Program-made: the position numbers and the translations under genes
DNA from: Levilactobacillus mulengensis
GTDB taxonomy: Bacteria > Bacillota > Bacilli > Lactobacillales > Lactobacillaceae
Direction: 5' to 3'
DNA length: 64,000 bases
NCBI RefSeq assembly: GCF_003946045.1
Contig: NZ_RHNW01000007.1
Coordinates: forward strand, 1-64,000
Notes under the pieces: model-generated
Database searches by the model: none
Told to the model about the DNA's origin: nothing
The model's input: only the letters and a program-made list of their open reading frames with translations
In this document: positions 8,573-18,029 of the stretch, piece after piece
How the letters are laid out: each line of letters begins with the position of its first letter
Numbering within the stretch: position 1 is the first letter of the stretch

Positions 8573-8745
8573 TAGCTAAGTTCCTCTCGACAGATTTTTG
8601 TTGCATTGGCTTTCACCTATCCTTTTCAATGCCTAAAAAAACAGACGATTGCGTCGAACGAAACCAGCACACCCCTCTAACTTCTACTAATTTTCAGCAT
8701 ACCAGAGTCGTTCACCAAAACCGACTAATCACGCAGAGAAACCAA

Positions 8746-8793
8746 AATCGCCTATAAATCCCGTTATATCAAGGATTTATAGGCGATATTTTT
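8746..8793. terminator. Bidirectional terminator
   Basis: ATCGCCTATAAATCC / GGATTTATAGGCGAT with ATTTTT on the plus side. It sits just past the stop of the minus-strand gene at 8792. Confidence 0.65.
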
Positions 8794-9418
8794 ATTCATT
8801 CATCATAAATGAATGATCCGGAATTCGAATCAAGGTGAAGCGGTTGGCGAGGCGACCCGCGTGGAGGCCAATGCCGTTCACGAAGGACTTCTTATAGGTC
8901 GTTTCGATGACGCCGACCCAGGCCTTTTGGTGCCGCTGATCATACTTGGCCACCTGTTTGGTGTTCCACTTGTACGCCGAAGCCGGCAGGTTAATGGCCT
9001 TCTTGCCCGCCGAAACGGTCGCGTCGGTACTGCTGACCTGGTATTTTTCCCCTTCGGTCAGGTATGTATAGGTCTGCACGGGCTTCTTCCCGGTGCTGTT
9101 GTTCACAGTCACGTAGTACGCGGACCCGCTACCACTCCCGGTATTGATGACCAGTGGTTCGTAACGGGTGGTCTGACTGACCCGGTCGCCCAATTGGTTG
9201 ACGTTTTGGAAGAAAGTCGTGTAACTCATCCCACCGAAGAACGCCAGCCAAACGACCAGCTCAATCGTTGAAATGGTAAAGTTCCGCCACGAAAAGCTGT
9301 GGTGTTCCTTCACAATGAGGCGAATCCGCCGCACGCGCATGTCGTGGACCATCCAGACCAGCGTTACGAGGACGAGCAGCCAGAGTGCCATCCCCACCAA
9401 ATTCCATGTCGATTTCAT
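8792..9418 (-). CDS. LVIS_2131-like two-helix membrane protein
   Basis: 208 residues. Two N-terminal membrane helices (about residues 5-25 and 47-65), then a beta-rich domain probably outside the cell (residues 75-205) with a Gly/Ser patch (INTGSGSGSAYYV) and a Tyr/Lys-rich second half. It resembles the Lactobacillus brevis family named LVIS_2131; this is from memory, not a search. No enzyme motif. Monocistronic. Function unknown. Confidence 0.65.
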   Translation of the reverse strand: MKSTWNLVGMALWLLVLVTLVWMVHDMRVRRIRLIVKEHHSFSWRNFTISTIELVVWLAFFGGMSYTTFFQNVNQLGDRVSQTTRYEPLVINTGSGSGSAYYVTVNNSTGKKPVQTYTYLTEGEKYQVSSTDATVSAGKKAINLPASAYKWNTKQVAKYDQRHQKAWVGVIETTYKKSFVNGIGLHAGRLANRFTLIRIPDHSFMMNE

Positions 9419-9569
9419 TTTCCCAGTTCCCTTCCAGAGTTAAGCCGCAAAATTCGGGTAAATCTTCTCTCTAATAGCTTACGAGATTCGTGCCGGGAAT
9501 ACAAGCCACAGTCCCGGCCAATTTCAATGGTATACTGAAGTCAATTTTCTATATAAGGAGGAATCCCTT

Positions 9570-10526
9570 GTGTGTACTAGTCTAACCTATACGGCCGCGA
9601 CGAGCCACCACTTTTTTGGGCGAACCATGGATTTTCCCACGACCACACCCTGGCGCCCGGTTTTTCTGCCCCGGCACTACCAGTGGCAAACGGCCCTGGA
9701 CACCAAGCGCACCACCCGCTACGCCTTACTGGGCGGCGGTCGCATCTCGACAGACTTTTCCGCGTACCTGATGGCCGACGGTGTAAATGAAAGCGGTCTC
9801 ACGTGTGCCGAACTCTACCTGCCCGGCGCCGTCGATTACGCCGACGACCCGGTCCCTGGTCACACCAACCTGACGCCCCAAGACTTCATCAGCTGGGTCT
9901 TGGGCGAGCACGCAACGTTGGCCGAGGTCGTGGCTGACCTGCCCCACGTGACCCTCGTCGGTCGTAAATGGGGCGCGGATAAGTACGTCTACCCCTTCCA
10001 CTGGATTCTCAGTGACCGGTCGGGGCAAACGCTAGTCATCGAACCCACTGGCGGTCCACTGACCGCTGAACCTGATGCGGCCGCCGTTCTGACCAACACC
10101 CCGGTCTTAGCCACCCACCTAAAAAATCTCAACGACTTTCTCGGTGTTGCCGGTGCGGACTTCACCCCGGCCACCATCACCGCCGCCAAATCCTACATAG
10201 CGAGTGGCGCGCCACTCCCCGCTGGCCCGGTTCCCACGCGGCGCTTCATCCACATGGCTATTCAACGTTGGGGCACCCCCACGATTGCCACGACCGACGC
10301 CACGGTCACCCAACTTTTCGACTGGTTAGCGGCCGTTATTTTGCCGTACGACCCCGCTCGCCGCGACCAAGGTAACCATAATTACACCCATTATCGCGGA
10401 ATTATCGATTTAAACCGGCTAACCTATTTCTTTATGTCACGAACAACTAACCGGCTGCAACAAATCACTTTGACTCCTGAAATGGCGGCCCACCGGCATT
10501 TTCCACACGCCTATCCCGCTGATTAA
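9570..10526 (+). CDS. Choloylglycine hydrolase family enzyme (bile salt hydrolase / penicillin V acylase type)
   Basis: 318 residues, Ntn-hydrolase. GTG 9570 is followed directly by Cys2, the N-terminal nucleophile exposed after Met removal. Arg18 and Asp21 (FFGRTMDF) are in place, VNESGL and the LTNTP asparagine region follow, and a GPVPTRRF arginine segment lies near residue 226. The residues that separate true bile-salt hydrolases from penicillin V acylases cannot be judged without alignment, so substrate is open between conjugated bile salts, penicillin V and N-acyl homoserine lactone-like amides. No signal peptide. AAGGAGG lies 8 bp upstream. Stands alone. Confidence 0.88.
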   Translation: MCTSLTYTAATSHHFFGRTMDFPTTTPWRPVFLPRHYQWQTALDTKRTTRYALLGGGRISTDFSAYLMADGVNESGLTCAELYLPGAVDYADDPVPGHTNLTPQDFISWVLGEHATLAEVVADLPHVTLVGRKWGADKYVYPFHWILSDRSGQTLVIEPTGGPLTAEPDAAAVLTNTPVLATHLKNLNDFLGVAGADFTPATITAAKSYIASGAPLPAGPVPTRRFIHMAIQRWGTPTIATTDATVTQLFDWLAAVILPYDPARRDQGNHNYTHYRGIIDLNRLTYFFMSRTTNRLQQITLTPEMAAHRHFPHAYPAD

Positions 10527-10680
10527 CGACTTATATTGCAAAACTTAATTTTCACTTTAATCCGATTGATACTGCTTTGAGACATTTCTGTAACAACTCC
10601 CTGATAGTATTAAGCATGTTGATTCGCAACGAGTAACACTAAATACTAAAAAATAAAACTTAAGGAGTTTGTTTACATTT

Positions 10681-11163
10681 ATGAAGAAGACGTTTACTGA
10701 TATCGTATTGACTGTTATGGCCACTATCGCATTTGCTATTGCCGGGTTTGCTATTACCCAACCCGCTACCGCCCAAGCTGACAGCACCATCTCTTACGAC
10801 AAGATCCACAAGGTTGCCAAAGCCCAATTAGGTAAGCCTTACGGTTGGGGCTCAACTGGTCCTTCCCGCTTTGACTGCTCTGGTTTTACCAGCTATGTTT
10901 ACAAGAAGGGTGCTTCCAAGCGGATTCCCCGGACTGCCCAAGCCCAATACAACAAGTACAAGCACGTGAGCTACAAGAACATCAAGAAGGGTGATTTGGT
11001 CTTCTTCGGTGGGTCTAAGCGTTCTATCTCCCACGTTGGTTTGTACGTTGGTAACGGTCGGATGATCGATTCCCAAAACCGTGGTGTGGTGACCGAAGCC
11101 GTTCACGCCCCATGGTGGCACGCTGTTGGTTACGCCCGCGTTGGTAACGTGGTCGCCGACTAG
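10681..11163 (+). CDS. Secreted NlpC/P60 family peptidoglycan hydrolase
   Basis: 160 residues from ATG 10681. A signal peptide covers about residues 1-35 (cut near AQADS). The rest is one NlpC/P60 domain with FDCSGF (catalytic Cys) near residue 63, GDLVFFGG, and HVGLYVGNGRM (catalytic His) near 117. No LysM, SH3 or coiled-coil wall-binding part, so this is a minimal secreted endopeptidase. It would cut D-gamma-Glu to diamino-acid bonds in wall peptides. Codon use is rich in the Lys AAG and Gly GGT codons found in highly expressed lactobacillus genes. A TTG at 10671 is too close to AAGGAG to be the start. Own terminator. Confidence 0.88.
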   Translation: MKKTFTDIVLTVMATIAFAIAGFAITQPATAQADSTISYDKIHKVAKAQLGKPYGWGSTGPSRFDCSGFTSYVYKKGASKRIPRTAQAQYNKYKHVSYKNIKKGDLVFFGGSKRSISHVGLYVGNGRMIDSQNRGVVTEAVHAPWWHAVGYARVGNVVAD

Positions 11164-11210
11164 TCTAAGCTTCACAAACAGTTCCAACCTTCATAAATGA
11201 AATAAACTGT

Positions 11211-11243
11211 ATCCCCCGTCGTACGTCGCGACGGGGGATTTTT
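11211..11243 (+). terminator. Terminator of the NlpC/P60 gene
   Basis: ATCCCCCGTCG-TACG-TCGCGACGGGGGAT followed by TTTTT. Confidence 0.9.
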
Positions 11244-11250
11244 GGGTTAA

Positions 11251-11405
11251 GAGTGTGGAACGAGCCGCTTAGGTCCTGAGCATTAACGTCGGCTAAGTGA
11301 TGACCCCGGGCTTGGGTCATTGCTTAGCCGGGGTTAAGCGCAGGGACCTGGCTCGTGGAACACGTTTCGGAGGCCGCCAGGACAAGGATATATTGGCGAG
11401 AGAAA
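11251..11405 (-). repeat. Family S hairpin repeat, copy S1
   Basis: One long interrupted hairpin: GTGTGGAACGAGCC / GGCTCGTGGAACAC outside, GGTCC/GGACC next, then CGGCTAAG/CTTAGCCG, with GATGACC/GGGTCAT at the tip. It continues into the family's constant flank CGTTTCGGAGGCCGCCAGG. Confidence 0.75.
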
Positions 11406-11478
11406 ACCTAACGACCTAAATCAACGTCCCCACCACTAAATTAATATGTCGCAATATCAATCAATAAGCGATTCACCA

Positions 11479-11509
11479 CAAAAAAGGCTTGGCCCGTAGC
11501 CAAACCCTG
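11479..11509 (-). terminator. Terminator of the flippase gene
   Basis: Minus-strand GGTTTGGC-TACGG-GCCAAGCC followed by TTTTTT, directly after the stop codon. Confidence 0.8.
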
Positions 11510-13120
11510 TTAACGACGCAATGCTAATTTTATTGGTCGCTTGAAAATCAATTCTGACACGCCTAACCGGTTAGCTAACCACAGATAGAGGCCTAACGTG
11601 ATCAGTCCCAGGACGCCGACGTAGCCCATCGCCAGTAACTTACTGGTGAAGAAGAAGTTCCCAATCAACCACTGACAGCCATCGACCAGAATCGTGGCGA
11701 CCACCGCAAAGACCAGGTTTAGCCGCGCAATCGGTCCGATAGCCCGCAGCTTGACCGCGTAGCTTCGGCGAATCAAGCGCCAGCTAACGACCGTGATCCA
11801 GCCAAAGGCAATCGCCGTGGTCAACAGCGCCCCGTAGCCTTGGAAGCAGTAAACCATTGGCAGTTGGAGGACAATCTTAATACCCAAGCCCGTCAATAGG
11901 TAGGTCGTGGCTTTTTTGCTCATCCGCAATGCCTGTAGCACCGTCAGGAGGTCCAACGCCAACCCTAACACCAGGCTCTGCCAAACGTTGGCGACCAGGT
12001 ACGTGGCCCCGGCCCCATCGAAGTTAAAGAAGATGCCGTAGGTTGGGTAGGCAAAGACGCTGACCAGAATCACTAGTGGTAACAGCACAAACGTTAACAG
12101 CTGGAAATTATTCGTTAACAGCGCGCCAATTTGCGGCCGGTTTTCCTTAATGTTCCCGAGCTTGCCGGCCAACAATGGCAAGGACGTTTCCGCCACCGCC
12201 ATCGCCAACGAAACAATCACCGTGGTGATCTTGTTGGGGTTGGCCGAGAAAATCGTGAACACATACTGGGTCATCGCCGCCGACTGATGGAGCAGGCCCT
12301 GCATGATTTGCTTAAAGAACAACTGATCCACTAATTGACTGAGGGTAATCCCAGACCCGACAATCACAAAGGGAATCGATTCGTAGCCAATCATTTTTAA
12401 CAGCTGACCAGCGGCATGTTGCTTCCCGGTCTGGCTCTGCGCCGTTAACTGCCGATACGTGCCCCGTTGGCGCCACAGGTGGCCTAGCAGGTATAGGTAA
12501 CTGGCAATCGCCCCGACAAACGCCGCGGCAACACTGATAAAGACGGCCTGAACGTAGCTTTGGTGCCAGACTTCAATCAACAGATAGGTGCCACCCAGAA
12601 TCACAATGATCCGGATGAACTGTTCCCACAACTGCGAAATCCCAAACGGTTTGAGGTCTCCATTTCCCTGGAACCAGCCCCGTAAAATACTCATCGAGGG
12701 TAAAATCACGATTGCCGGTACCAGGCAGCGAATCGCTACCGTGGCGTTGGCTACCGAACTCACGGGACTGTTGGCGGCCAGCACCGGCGCGAGGCCGTAC
12801 AGCAGGCCCCCACAGATGATCCCGGAAAGCACCATGAAGCCGAACCCGGCAAACGCAATGTGTTTGGAGTTAATGAAGCTGTCCTCACCATTAAAGAACG
12901 CCACCCGCCGGGCAATCGCCGACGGAAACCCCGCCGTCCCTAGCGCAATGAACAACGCATAGGGCGTGTAGGCCGTGTTAAACAGCGCCTGAGCTACGGT
13001 CTGGTTCGTGGGCGACCCAATCATCGCCAACCAGGGAATCAGGTAAACAACCCCCAGCACCCGTGAAAAAATGCTCCCAAACGAGAGCCAAAATGATCCT
13101 GAAATTATTTTTTTATCCAT
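11510..13120 (-). CDS. MATE/MOP-superfamily polysaccharide or lipid-II flippase (SpoVB/YtgP type)
   Basis: 536 residues from ATG 13120, with GGTGAG about 10 bp upstream; a longer TTG start at 13138 is less likely. About 14 membrane helices run along the whole length. The N-terminal GSFWLSFGSIFSRVLGVVYL and the GNGDLKPFGISQLWEQ segment are typical of the Gram-positive oligosaccharide flippase family that includes B. subtilis YtgP/MurJ and SpoVB. Likely substrate: undecaprenyl-linked wall precursor. There is no glycosyltransferase cluster nearby, which favours the general wall role over a capsule role. MurJ identity is not proven because lactobacilli have several paralogues. Confidence 0.8.
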   Translation of the reverse strand: MDKKIISGSFWLSFGSIFSRVLGVVYLIPWLAMIGSPTNQTVAQALFNTAYTPYALFIALGTAGFPSAIARRVAFFNGEDSFINSKHIAFAGFGFMVLSGIICGGLLYGLAPVLAANSPVSSVANATVAIRCLVPAIVILPSMSILRGWFQGNGDLKPFGISQLWEQFIRIIVILGGTYLLIEVWHQSYVQAVFISVAAAFVGAIASYLYLLGHLWRQRGTYRQLTAQSQTGKQHAAGQLLKMIGYESIPFVIVGSGITLSQLVDQLFFKQIMQGLLHQSAAMTQYVFTIFSANPNKITTVIVSLAMAVAETSLPLLAGKLGNIKENRPQIGALLTNNFQLLTFVLLPLVILVSVFAYPTYGIFFNFDGAGATYLVANVWQSLVLGLALDLLTVLQALRMSKKATTYLLTGLGIKIVLQLPMVYCFQGYGALLTTAIAFGWITVVSWRLIRRSYAVKLRAIGPIARLNLVFAVVATILVDGCQWLIGNFFFTSKLLAMGYVGVLGLITLGLYLWLANRLGVSELIFKRPIKLALRR

Positions 13121-13235
13121 ATATAGTGCACTCACCAATTCATTTCTAAGAAAAAAGCATCACCTGCTAGGATACGCCTCTCATCCCCGGCTGTACATAA
13201 CCAATCCATCGGGTACGGGCCAAACCGGGTTGTCA

Positions 13236-13500
13236 GCCCTGCTGGACTGGTGAAAATGTTTGCTGGATTTCGTTCCCGCCGGTGGGTTCAAAGCGCCCTG
13301 CTGTGGGACCCGGCTCCAGCCTAAGAAACGGTCTTCCGCCTCGCCTTGAAGCCTCGCTAAAGTTCGCGAGTCTCCAAGGTCGGTCCACGCTCTAGACTGA
13401 GCAGCCCCCTCAGTCAAGACCGTCGACACAGCTGGTCACTTTGACCCACCTCTGGTCACTAACTCTTGCGAAGTCATTTTCACCAGTCTGGCAGCTGAAC
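13236..13500 (-). repeat. Family R cloverleaf repeat, copy R3 (long form)
   Basis: Ends CTGGACTGGTGAAAATG / CATTTTCACCAGTCTGG pair over 17 bp. Closing stem GTTCAAAGCGCCCTGCTGTG / CACAGCTGGTCACTTTGAC. H2 is CCTTG..GCCTCGC/GCGAG..CAAGG, a compensated variant of the usual CTTTG/CAAAG. Confidence 0.85.
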
Positions 13501-13570
13501 ATCCGTCTGGCTCATAACCATAAATTGACTACTTAACTTAACTACCAACACAGTAATCCATAGTACCTTA

Positions 13571-13609
13571 AAAGGCACCACCACAGACGAATCCGTGGTG
13601 GTGCCTTTA
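13571..13609. terminator. Bidirectional terminator-like hairpin
   Basis: AAGGCACCACCAC / GTGGTGGTGCCTT. It lies about 90 bp downstream of the S9 peptidase stop on the minus strand. Confidence 0.65.
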
Positions 13610-13701
13610 TGAACAATTATTTAAATAACAATCAATCTTAACCGGAGGAAGCCAGGGTGGAACCCTGGAAGCCGCAGGTGATCAATCATCCACAATCCCG
13701 G

Positions 13702-15672
13702 TTATTTTTGAACAGAGGGATGGGCGGTGAACCATTCGGTCATGTCGTCCAGCCGTTGGACCCGTAAGTTTGGCAGGCCGCCACGGGAGATGCCGTGGAA
13801 GCTTTGTGGATAACGAACCATGTCGGCGTCGACCCCGTTGCGTTTGACCGCGGTGAAGAATTCTTCCGACTGGCTGATTGGACACCGCATATCCCACTCG
13901 CCGTGGAGCAGGCGAATGGGTGTCGTGACGTTTTGCGCGTAGGCTAACGGCGACTGTTTCCAGTACGATTCCGCCCCGCCCTCGGCAAAGAGGTCGATGT
14001 CCAGTTCTTCTGGGTTAAAGTAAAAACCGATATCACTGGTCCCAAATAAGCTGATCCAATTGGTCACGGCGCGTTGGGAAACCGCGGCGGCGAATCGCTT
14101 GGTGTGCCCCACGGCCCAGGTCGTCATGAAGCCACCGTAAGACCCGCCGGCAATGTATTGTCGGTCGGCATCCAATTGTGGGAACTTCTCGAGTGCCACG
14201 TCCAGGCCGGTCATCACGTCGTTGAAGTCATCCTCGCCGTAGTGCCCGTTCACGTTGCTTTCAAACGCCTGACCATAACTAGTTGACCCACGGGGATTAA
14301 AGAAGACCACCCCGAAGCCACGGCTAGCGTGCACCTGAAATTCATAGAAGAACGTTTCGCCATAGTTGGCATGCGGTCCCCCGTGAACGTACAACAGGAC
14401 GGGTTCCTTGGGTGCACTCGTTTGCGCTGGTAAATACCAGCCTTCTAGCGCTTGACCATCTTCGGATTCGAAGTCAAAGTGCTGTGGATGGGCAAATTCA
14501 TGCGTATCTTCGTAAGCGGCGTTGGGATCGTAGGTGACGGTCTCTTGACCGGTCGCCACGTTTAACGTCACTAATTCACTCGGCTTGTCTTGGTAGGACA
14601 CGGCCAAAGCGACGGTCTGTTCATCAACTACGGTGAAGTCCACAATCTGGCGCGCGGTGTCATCCACCAATTTCACGCCACTGGCATCCCCCACGTAGAG
14701 TTGACTATGGGCGTGGAAGCAAGCGGCGAAGACGAATTGGTCGGCACTGAGCCAACGCACCAATTTACCGCCAGCCTGTTGCACGAAGTCGCCGGCAAAT
14801 TCTGGGGCTAGGTCGGCTTGTAAGTCTGGCGTCACGTCGGTCAACTCACCCGTTTCGCGGTTGCCCAAATACAGGGTCGCCACAGTATGCCGGCCAGCCT
14901 GACCGTCGTCACCAATCAGGGCCACGTGAACCCCATCGGGCGCGAACGTGGCATCCTCAAAATGGCCATGAGCGAGGCTAGCGGTCAAATCAACGGTTGC
15001 GCCGGTCTGGGTATCCAAACTATAGGCGCCATGCGCAAAATTCCGTTCGTCGGCGGGATCATCATCCCGTAAAACCGTGACGTAACGGCCATCATCGCTG
15101 ACGGAGGTCAAACTAAAATCGAAGCCTTGTTGGCAAATTTCAGTGACTTCGCCAGTGTCAACTGCCAGACGGCGCAAGCGATAGGTCACATCTAAGGGCA
15201 ACCAGCCGTAGCCATCGGCCTTGTTGATGAGCTTGTCCACGTGCCGCGTTTGCGGGAAGGCTTGGGGACTTGGTAACTTAGGCTGTTCAGCCGTTTCTGT
15301 TGTTTTAAAGAAGACGCTAGTGCCATCCGCCGAGGCGATAACCGTATTCACGGCCTCGTTCGGCGTGGTCGTCGTGACTAATTTGGCCTCGCCACCCGCT
15401 AAAGCCACTTGGAACAATTGCGCCTTCGCGTCGCCAACCGTTGCCGCGTAAAAGAGCTGCGCACCAGCGACTGCGGGCTGCACGTTAAGCTTGCCATTGG
15501 CGCCGACCGTCTGAGTATGACCAGCGGCGTCAACACGTTTGAGCTGCGCGCGATAATCATTGGCAGCCTCATCAATACTATTTTCAACGAAAAAGACTTG
15601 GCCGGCAGCGGCTAACGGCTGGGCCACCGATTTTAATTTGAAAAGATCTTGTGCACTGACACCTTTTGGCAT
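13702..15672 (-). CDS. S9 family serine peptidase (acylaminoacyl / dipeptidyl peptidase type)
   Basis: 656 residues from ATG 15672. An ATG at 15678 is too close to AGGAG. The N-terminal part (about residues 1-390) is a seven-bladed beta-propeller made of repeated acidic blades. The C-terminal alpha/beta-hydrolase has HGGPHANYGE near residue 425, nucleophile GGSYGGFMTTW near 510, Asp in HGEWDMRCPISQSEEFF near 600 and His in YPQSFHGISRG near 635, so the triad is complete. It should release N-terminal dipeptides or acylated residues from short peptides in the cytosol, after uptake by systems such as the Opp transporter at 42-48 kb. Monocistronic. Confidence 0.9.
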   Translation of the reverse strand: MPKGVSAQDLFKLKSVAQPLAAAGQVFFVENSIDEAANDYRAQLKRVDAAGHTQTVGANGKLNVQPAVAGAQLFYAATVGDAKAQLFQVALAGGEAKLVTTTTPNEAVNTVIASADGTSVFFKTTETAEQPKLPSPQAFPQTRHVDKLINKADGYGWLPLDVTYRLRRLAVDTGEVTEICQQGFDFSLTSVSDDGRYVTVLRDDDPADERNFAHGAYSLDTQTGATVDLTASLAHGHFEDATFAPDGVHVALIGDDGQAGRHTVATLYLGNRETGELTDVTPDLQADLAPEFAGDFVQQAGGKLVRWLSADQFVFAACFHAHSQLYVGDASGVKLVDDTARQIVDFTVVDEQTVALAVSYQDKPSELVTLNVATGQETVTYDPNAAYEDTHEFAHPQHFDFESEDGQALEGWYLPAQTSAPKEPVLLYVHGGPHANYGETFFYEFQVHASRGFGVVFFNPRGSTSYGQAFESNVNGHYGEDDFNDVMTGLDVALEKFPQLDADRQYIAGGSYGGFMTTWAVGHTKRFAAAVSQRAVTNWISLFGTSDIGFYFNPEELDIDLFAEGGAESYWKQSPLAYAQNVTTPIRLLHGEWDMRCPISQSEEFFTAVKRNGVDADMVRYPQSFHGISRGGLPNLRVQRLDDMTEWFTAHPSVQK

Positions 15673-15816
15673 ACGCATCGCTCCTAATTATAAATTTTCT
15701 CATTGCTTTCTCATTTAATGATTGGCTTTCATGTTAGCCTAGTGCCCGGCGGATGTCAATTACCAATCTATCCGTTTGCGGGCAAAACTTCTGTTGGCGT
15801 TAAACTTTCGTTGCTT

Positions 15817-15996
15817 TCGCCTCCGGGATGGTGAAAATGGGCCGTGACGCTGTGGGCGCCGCCTGAAGCCTGTGGGGGCGGTCTTCAGGCTTACTTTGAG
15901 CCGAAACTCACGTCTCAAAGATAGCAGTTGCCTAAGCGGTAAACCGCTAAGGCAACTCCCACGGCTGAGCTCATTTTCACCATCCCTGCGGCTGAC
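15817..15996 (-). repeat. Family R cloverleaf repeat, copy R4 (short form)
   Basis: Ends GGATGGTGAAAATGGGCC / GAGCTCATTTTCACCATCC. Three hairpins: H3 GCCTGAAGCC/GGTCTTCAGGC, H2 CTTTGAG/CTCAAAG, H1 AGTTGCCTAAGCGG-TAAA-CCGCTAAGGCAACT. An extra flank pair, TTTGCGGGCAAAACT (15772-15786) and AGTTTGGCCCGCAAA (about 16000-16014), extends the outer stem. Confidence 0.9.
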
Positions 15997-16056
15997 ACTA
16001 GTTTGGCCCGCAAAGATAGTTTGAATTGACAGTTTTATTGAGTTCCACTTCTTCAA

Positions 16057-16256
16057 CTGCTATGGGGTCGGTTCCAGCCCAAGTGCAGGCTTCCACCTCG
16101 ACTTTGAGCCAAAAGGCGGTCTCAAAGGTCGTCCCGTGGGCTAGGCTGGCACAAAACGCCAGCCAAGACCACCGACACAGCTGGACACTTTGATCCGCCT
16201 CTGGTCACTCATACTGGCCACGCTAGCCCATTTTCACCATCCCTGCGGCTAACACT
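16057..16256 (-). repeat. Family R repeat, copy R5 (truncated long form)
   Basis: Begins abruptly at the CTATGGGGTCGG segment, so one closing arm and one terminal arm are missing. H3, H2, H1, the other closing arm and the CATTTTCACCATCCCTGCGGC end are intact. It lies about 60 bp from R4 in the same orientation. Confidence 0.85.
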
Positions 16257-16465
16257 AGTTTAACCCGCAACGACAGATTAAATCGATATTTCTAAATCTA
16301 CTCTCTCCAAAACCGCTAGCTATCTCAGAATCTCCCTCACACCACAAACCCCGGAAAACTGCTAAACTAAAGTTATCCATTATATGTTGTTGCCACATTG
16401 ATTGGTTAACGCAACCAGTCGTGGTCTCAACATAAATTTACTGATAACCAAGGAGCGTGTTTTCC

Positions 16466-17395
16466 ATGAAAATTGCGATTGCGGGTGCTGGGGCGATGGG
16501 CAGCCGGTTTGGCGTTAAGCTACAAGCTGCCGGTAACCAAGTGACCCTGATTGATAACTGGGCCGACCACGTGGCGGCGATTAACCGCGACGGACTGATT
16601 GTGACTACTGATGACGGAGCTGACCACGTTTATCCCATGACGGCCATGGCACCACAGGACGTGACCGACCACTTTGACCTCGTGATTCTGTTTACCAAGG
16701 CCATGCAGATGGACCAGATGCTGCAGGATCTCGGCGACGTCCTCAACAATCAGCCGGCCGTATTGACGCTGGCTAACGGGATTGGCAACGTCGAGACCAT
16801 TGAACGGCACGTGCCCAAGGCCCAAATCGTGGTCGGCACGACTGTTTGGTCCTCTGGCATGACGGGTCCCGGCCACATCAAGGTGACGGGGACCGGGAGT
16901 ATTTCCCTTCAGGCCGTGGTGCCGGATGCCTTTCCGAATCTGCCAGCCATCCTGGATACGTTGAACGGCGCCGGCCTGCATGCCAGTGAAGCCGCCAACG
17001 TCATGGCCGCCATCTGGAAAAAGGCTGGCCTGAACAGTGTGCTCAACACCTACTGCACCCTGTTCGACTGCAACATTGGTGAGTTTGGCGCCCTACCCAA
17101 CTGGCGGACGTTAAATGATGCGGTGCTCAATGAGTTTCAAGCCGTGGCCGACGCGGCTAAAATTCAGTTCAGTGCTGCGGACGTGACGGACCTGATTGCC
17201 GCGCAGTTTTCACCGGAAACCAATGGCGGCCACTACCCCTCCATGCATCAAGACATGGCCAATCGGCGGCCGACCGAAATTGATTTTCTCAACGGCTACG
17301 TCGCTAAATTAGGCGCCCAACTCAACGTGCCGGCACCGACGAACGCCATCCTGGCCCAAGCGATTCACGCCCAAGAAACCCTTAAAGGTATCTAA
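16466..17395 (+). CDS. panE: 2-dehydropantoate 2-reductase (ketopantoate reductase family)
   Basis: 309 residues from ATG 16466, with AAGGAG 10 bp upstream. N-terminal Rossmann fold MKIAIAGAGAMGSRFG; LFTKAMQMDQML with the conserved Lys near residue 74; LANGIGNVETI near 100; WKKAGLNSVLNTYC with the catalytic Lys near 178; and MHQDMANRRPTEIDFLNGY near 255. All are family hallmarks. The reaction would be NADPH-dependent reduction of ketopantoate in pantothenate synthesis. No other pan genes are adjacent, and lactobacilli often carry paralogues acting on other 2-oxo acids, so the substrate is not certain. Confidence 0.85.
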   Translation: MKIAIAGAGAMGSRFGVKLQAAGNQVTLIDNWADHVAAINRDGLIVTTDDGADHVYPMTAMAPQDVTDHFDLVILFTKAMQMDQMLQDLGDVLNNQPAVLTLANGIGNVETIERHVPKAQIVVGTTVWSSGMTGPGHIKVTGTGSISLQAVVPDAFPNLPAILDTLNGAGLHASEAANVMAAIWKKAGLNSVLNTYCTLFDCNIGEFGALPNWRTLNDAVLNEFQAVADAAKIQFSAADVTDLIAAQFSPETNGGHYPSMHQDMANRRPTEIDFLNGYVAKLGAQLNVPAPTNAILAQAIHAQETLKGI

Positions 17396-17576
17396 CGGAA
17401 AAATCGGTTGACCACGCTCTGTGGTTTTACTACCATATGTAGAATTAAGCTAATTTTTGCCCCCATATCTAGTTGTTTTTTTGCCGGATTCATCGTAAGA
17501 TGGGTGTACGGGCATTTTTCAGGTCGGTTGCTTCCAACGACCGCAAGTGCCAGCAAACCTAGGAGGGCAAGAGACG

Positions 17577-17861
17577 ATGGACGTTATCAGAAGATCACAA
17601 ACGACGATGGACCCAAGCGGCCTTACCGTGGAAACCCCGGACGGTAAACACGCTCCGTTCAATTCCAAAAAGATCCATGCAGCCCTCGCTAGCCTGACCA
17701 ACGACCCAACCGTTGTGCACCGGGTAGAGAGCTTAATCGTCGCCCAATTGGCTGGTTTTGACGTGGTAGCCACTGGAACCATTACCGCTACCATCGTAGA
17801 AACCTTGGAACAACTGGGATACGCGCATATGGCCCAAAGCTATTTAAAGGCGAGTCACTAA
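17577..17861 (+). CDS. Stand-alone ATP-cone domain protein
   Basis: 94 residues from ATG 17577, with AGGAGGG 10 bp upstream. Almost the whole protein is one ATP-cone-like domain: VETPDGKHAPFNSKKIHAAL near residues 17-36 and TITATIVETLEQLGYAHMAQSYLKAS at the end. This fold normally sits at the N-terminus of ribonucleotide reductases or in NrdR, where it senses ATP versus dATP. Here no reductase, zinc finger or partner is attached or adjacent. It may regulate a distant enzyme by binding. Followed by a clear terminator. Confidence 0.7.
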   Translation: MDVIRRSQTTMDPSGLTVETPDGKHAPFNSKKIHAALASLTNDPTVVHRVESLIVAQLAGFDVVATGTITATIVETLEQLGYAHMAQSYLKASH

Positions 17862-17873
17862 TTTCAACTACAA

Positions 17874-17924
17874 AAAAAGCTGACCAAGAAATCACTAGGA
17901 TTTCCGAGTCAGCTTTTCTTTTTG
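17874..17924 (+). terminator. Terminator of the ATP-cone gene
   Basis: AAAAGCTGAC..GAAATC / GATTTC..GTCAGCTTTT, then a T-rich tail. Confidence 0.8.
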
Positions 17925-17987
17925 TCCCACATTTTTTCGCCAGCCGTGAAACCCGGCCAACGGAACGTGGTTTATAATCATTTCAAT

Positions 17988-18022
17988 AAAAAACCGACCA
18001 GCACTCCCCCGAGAACTGATCG
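17988..18022 (-). terminator. Terminator of the spx-like gene
   Basis: Minus-strand C-GATCAG / CTGGTC-G stem near the stop codon, ending in TTTTTT. Confidence 0.55.
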
Positions 18023-18029
18023 ATCCATT

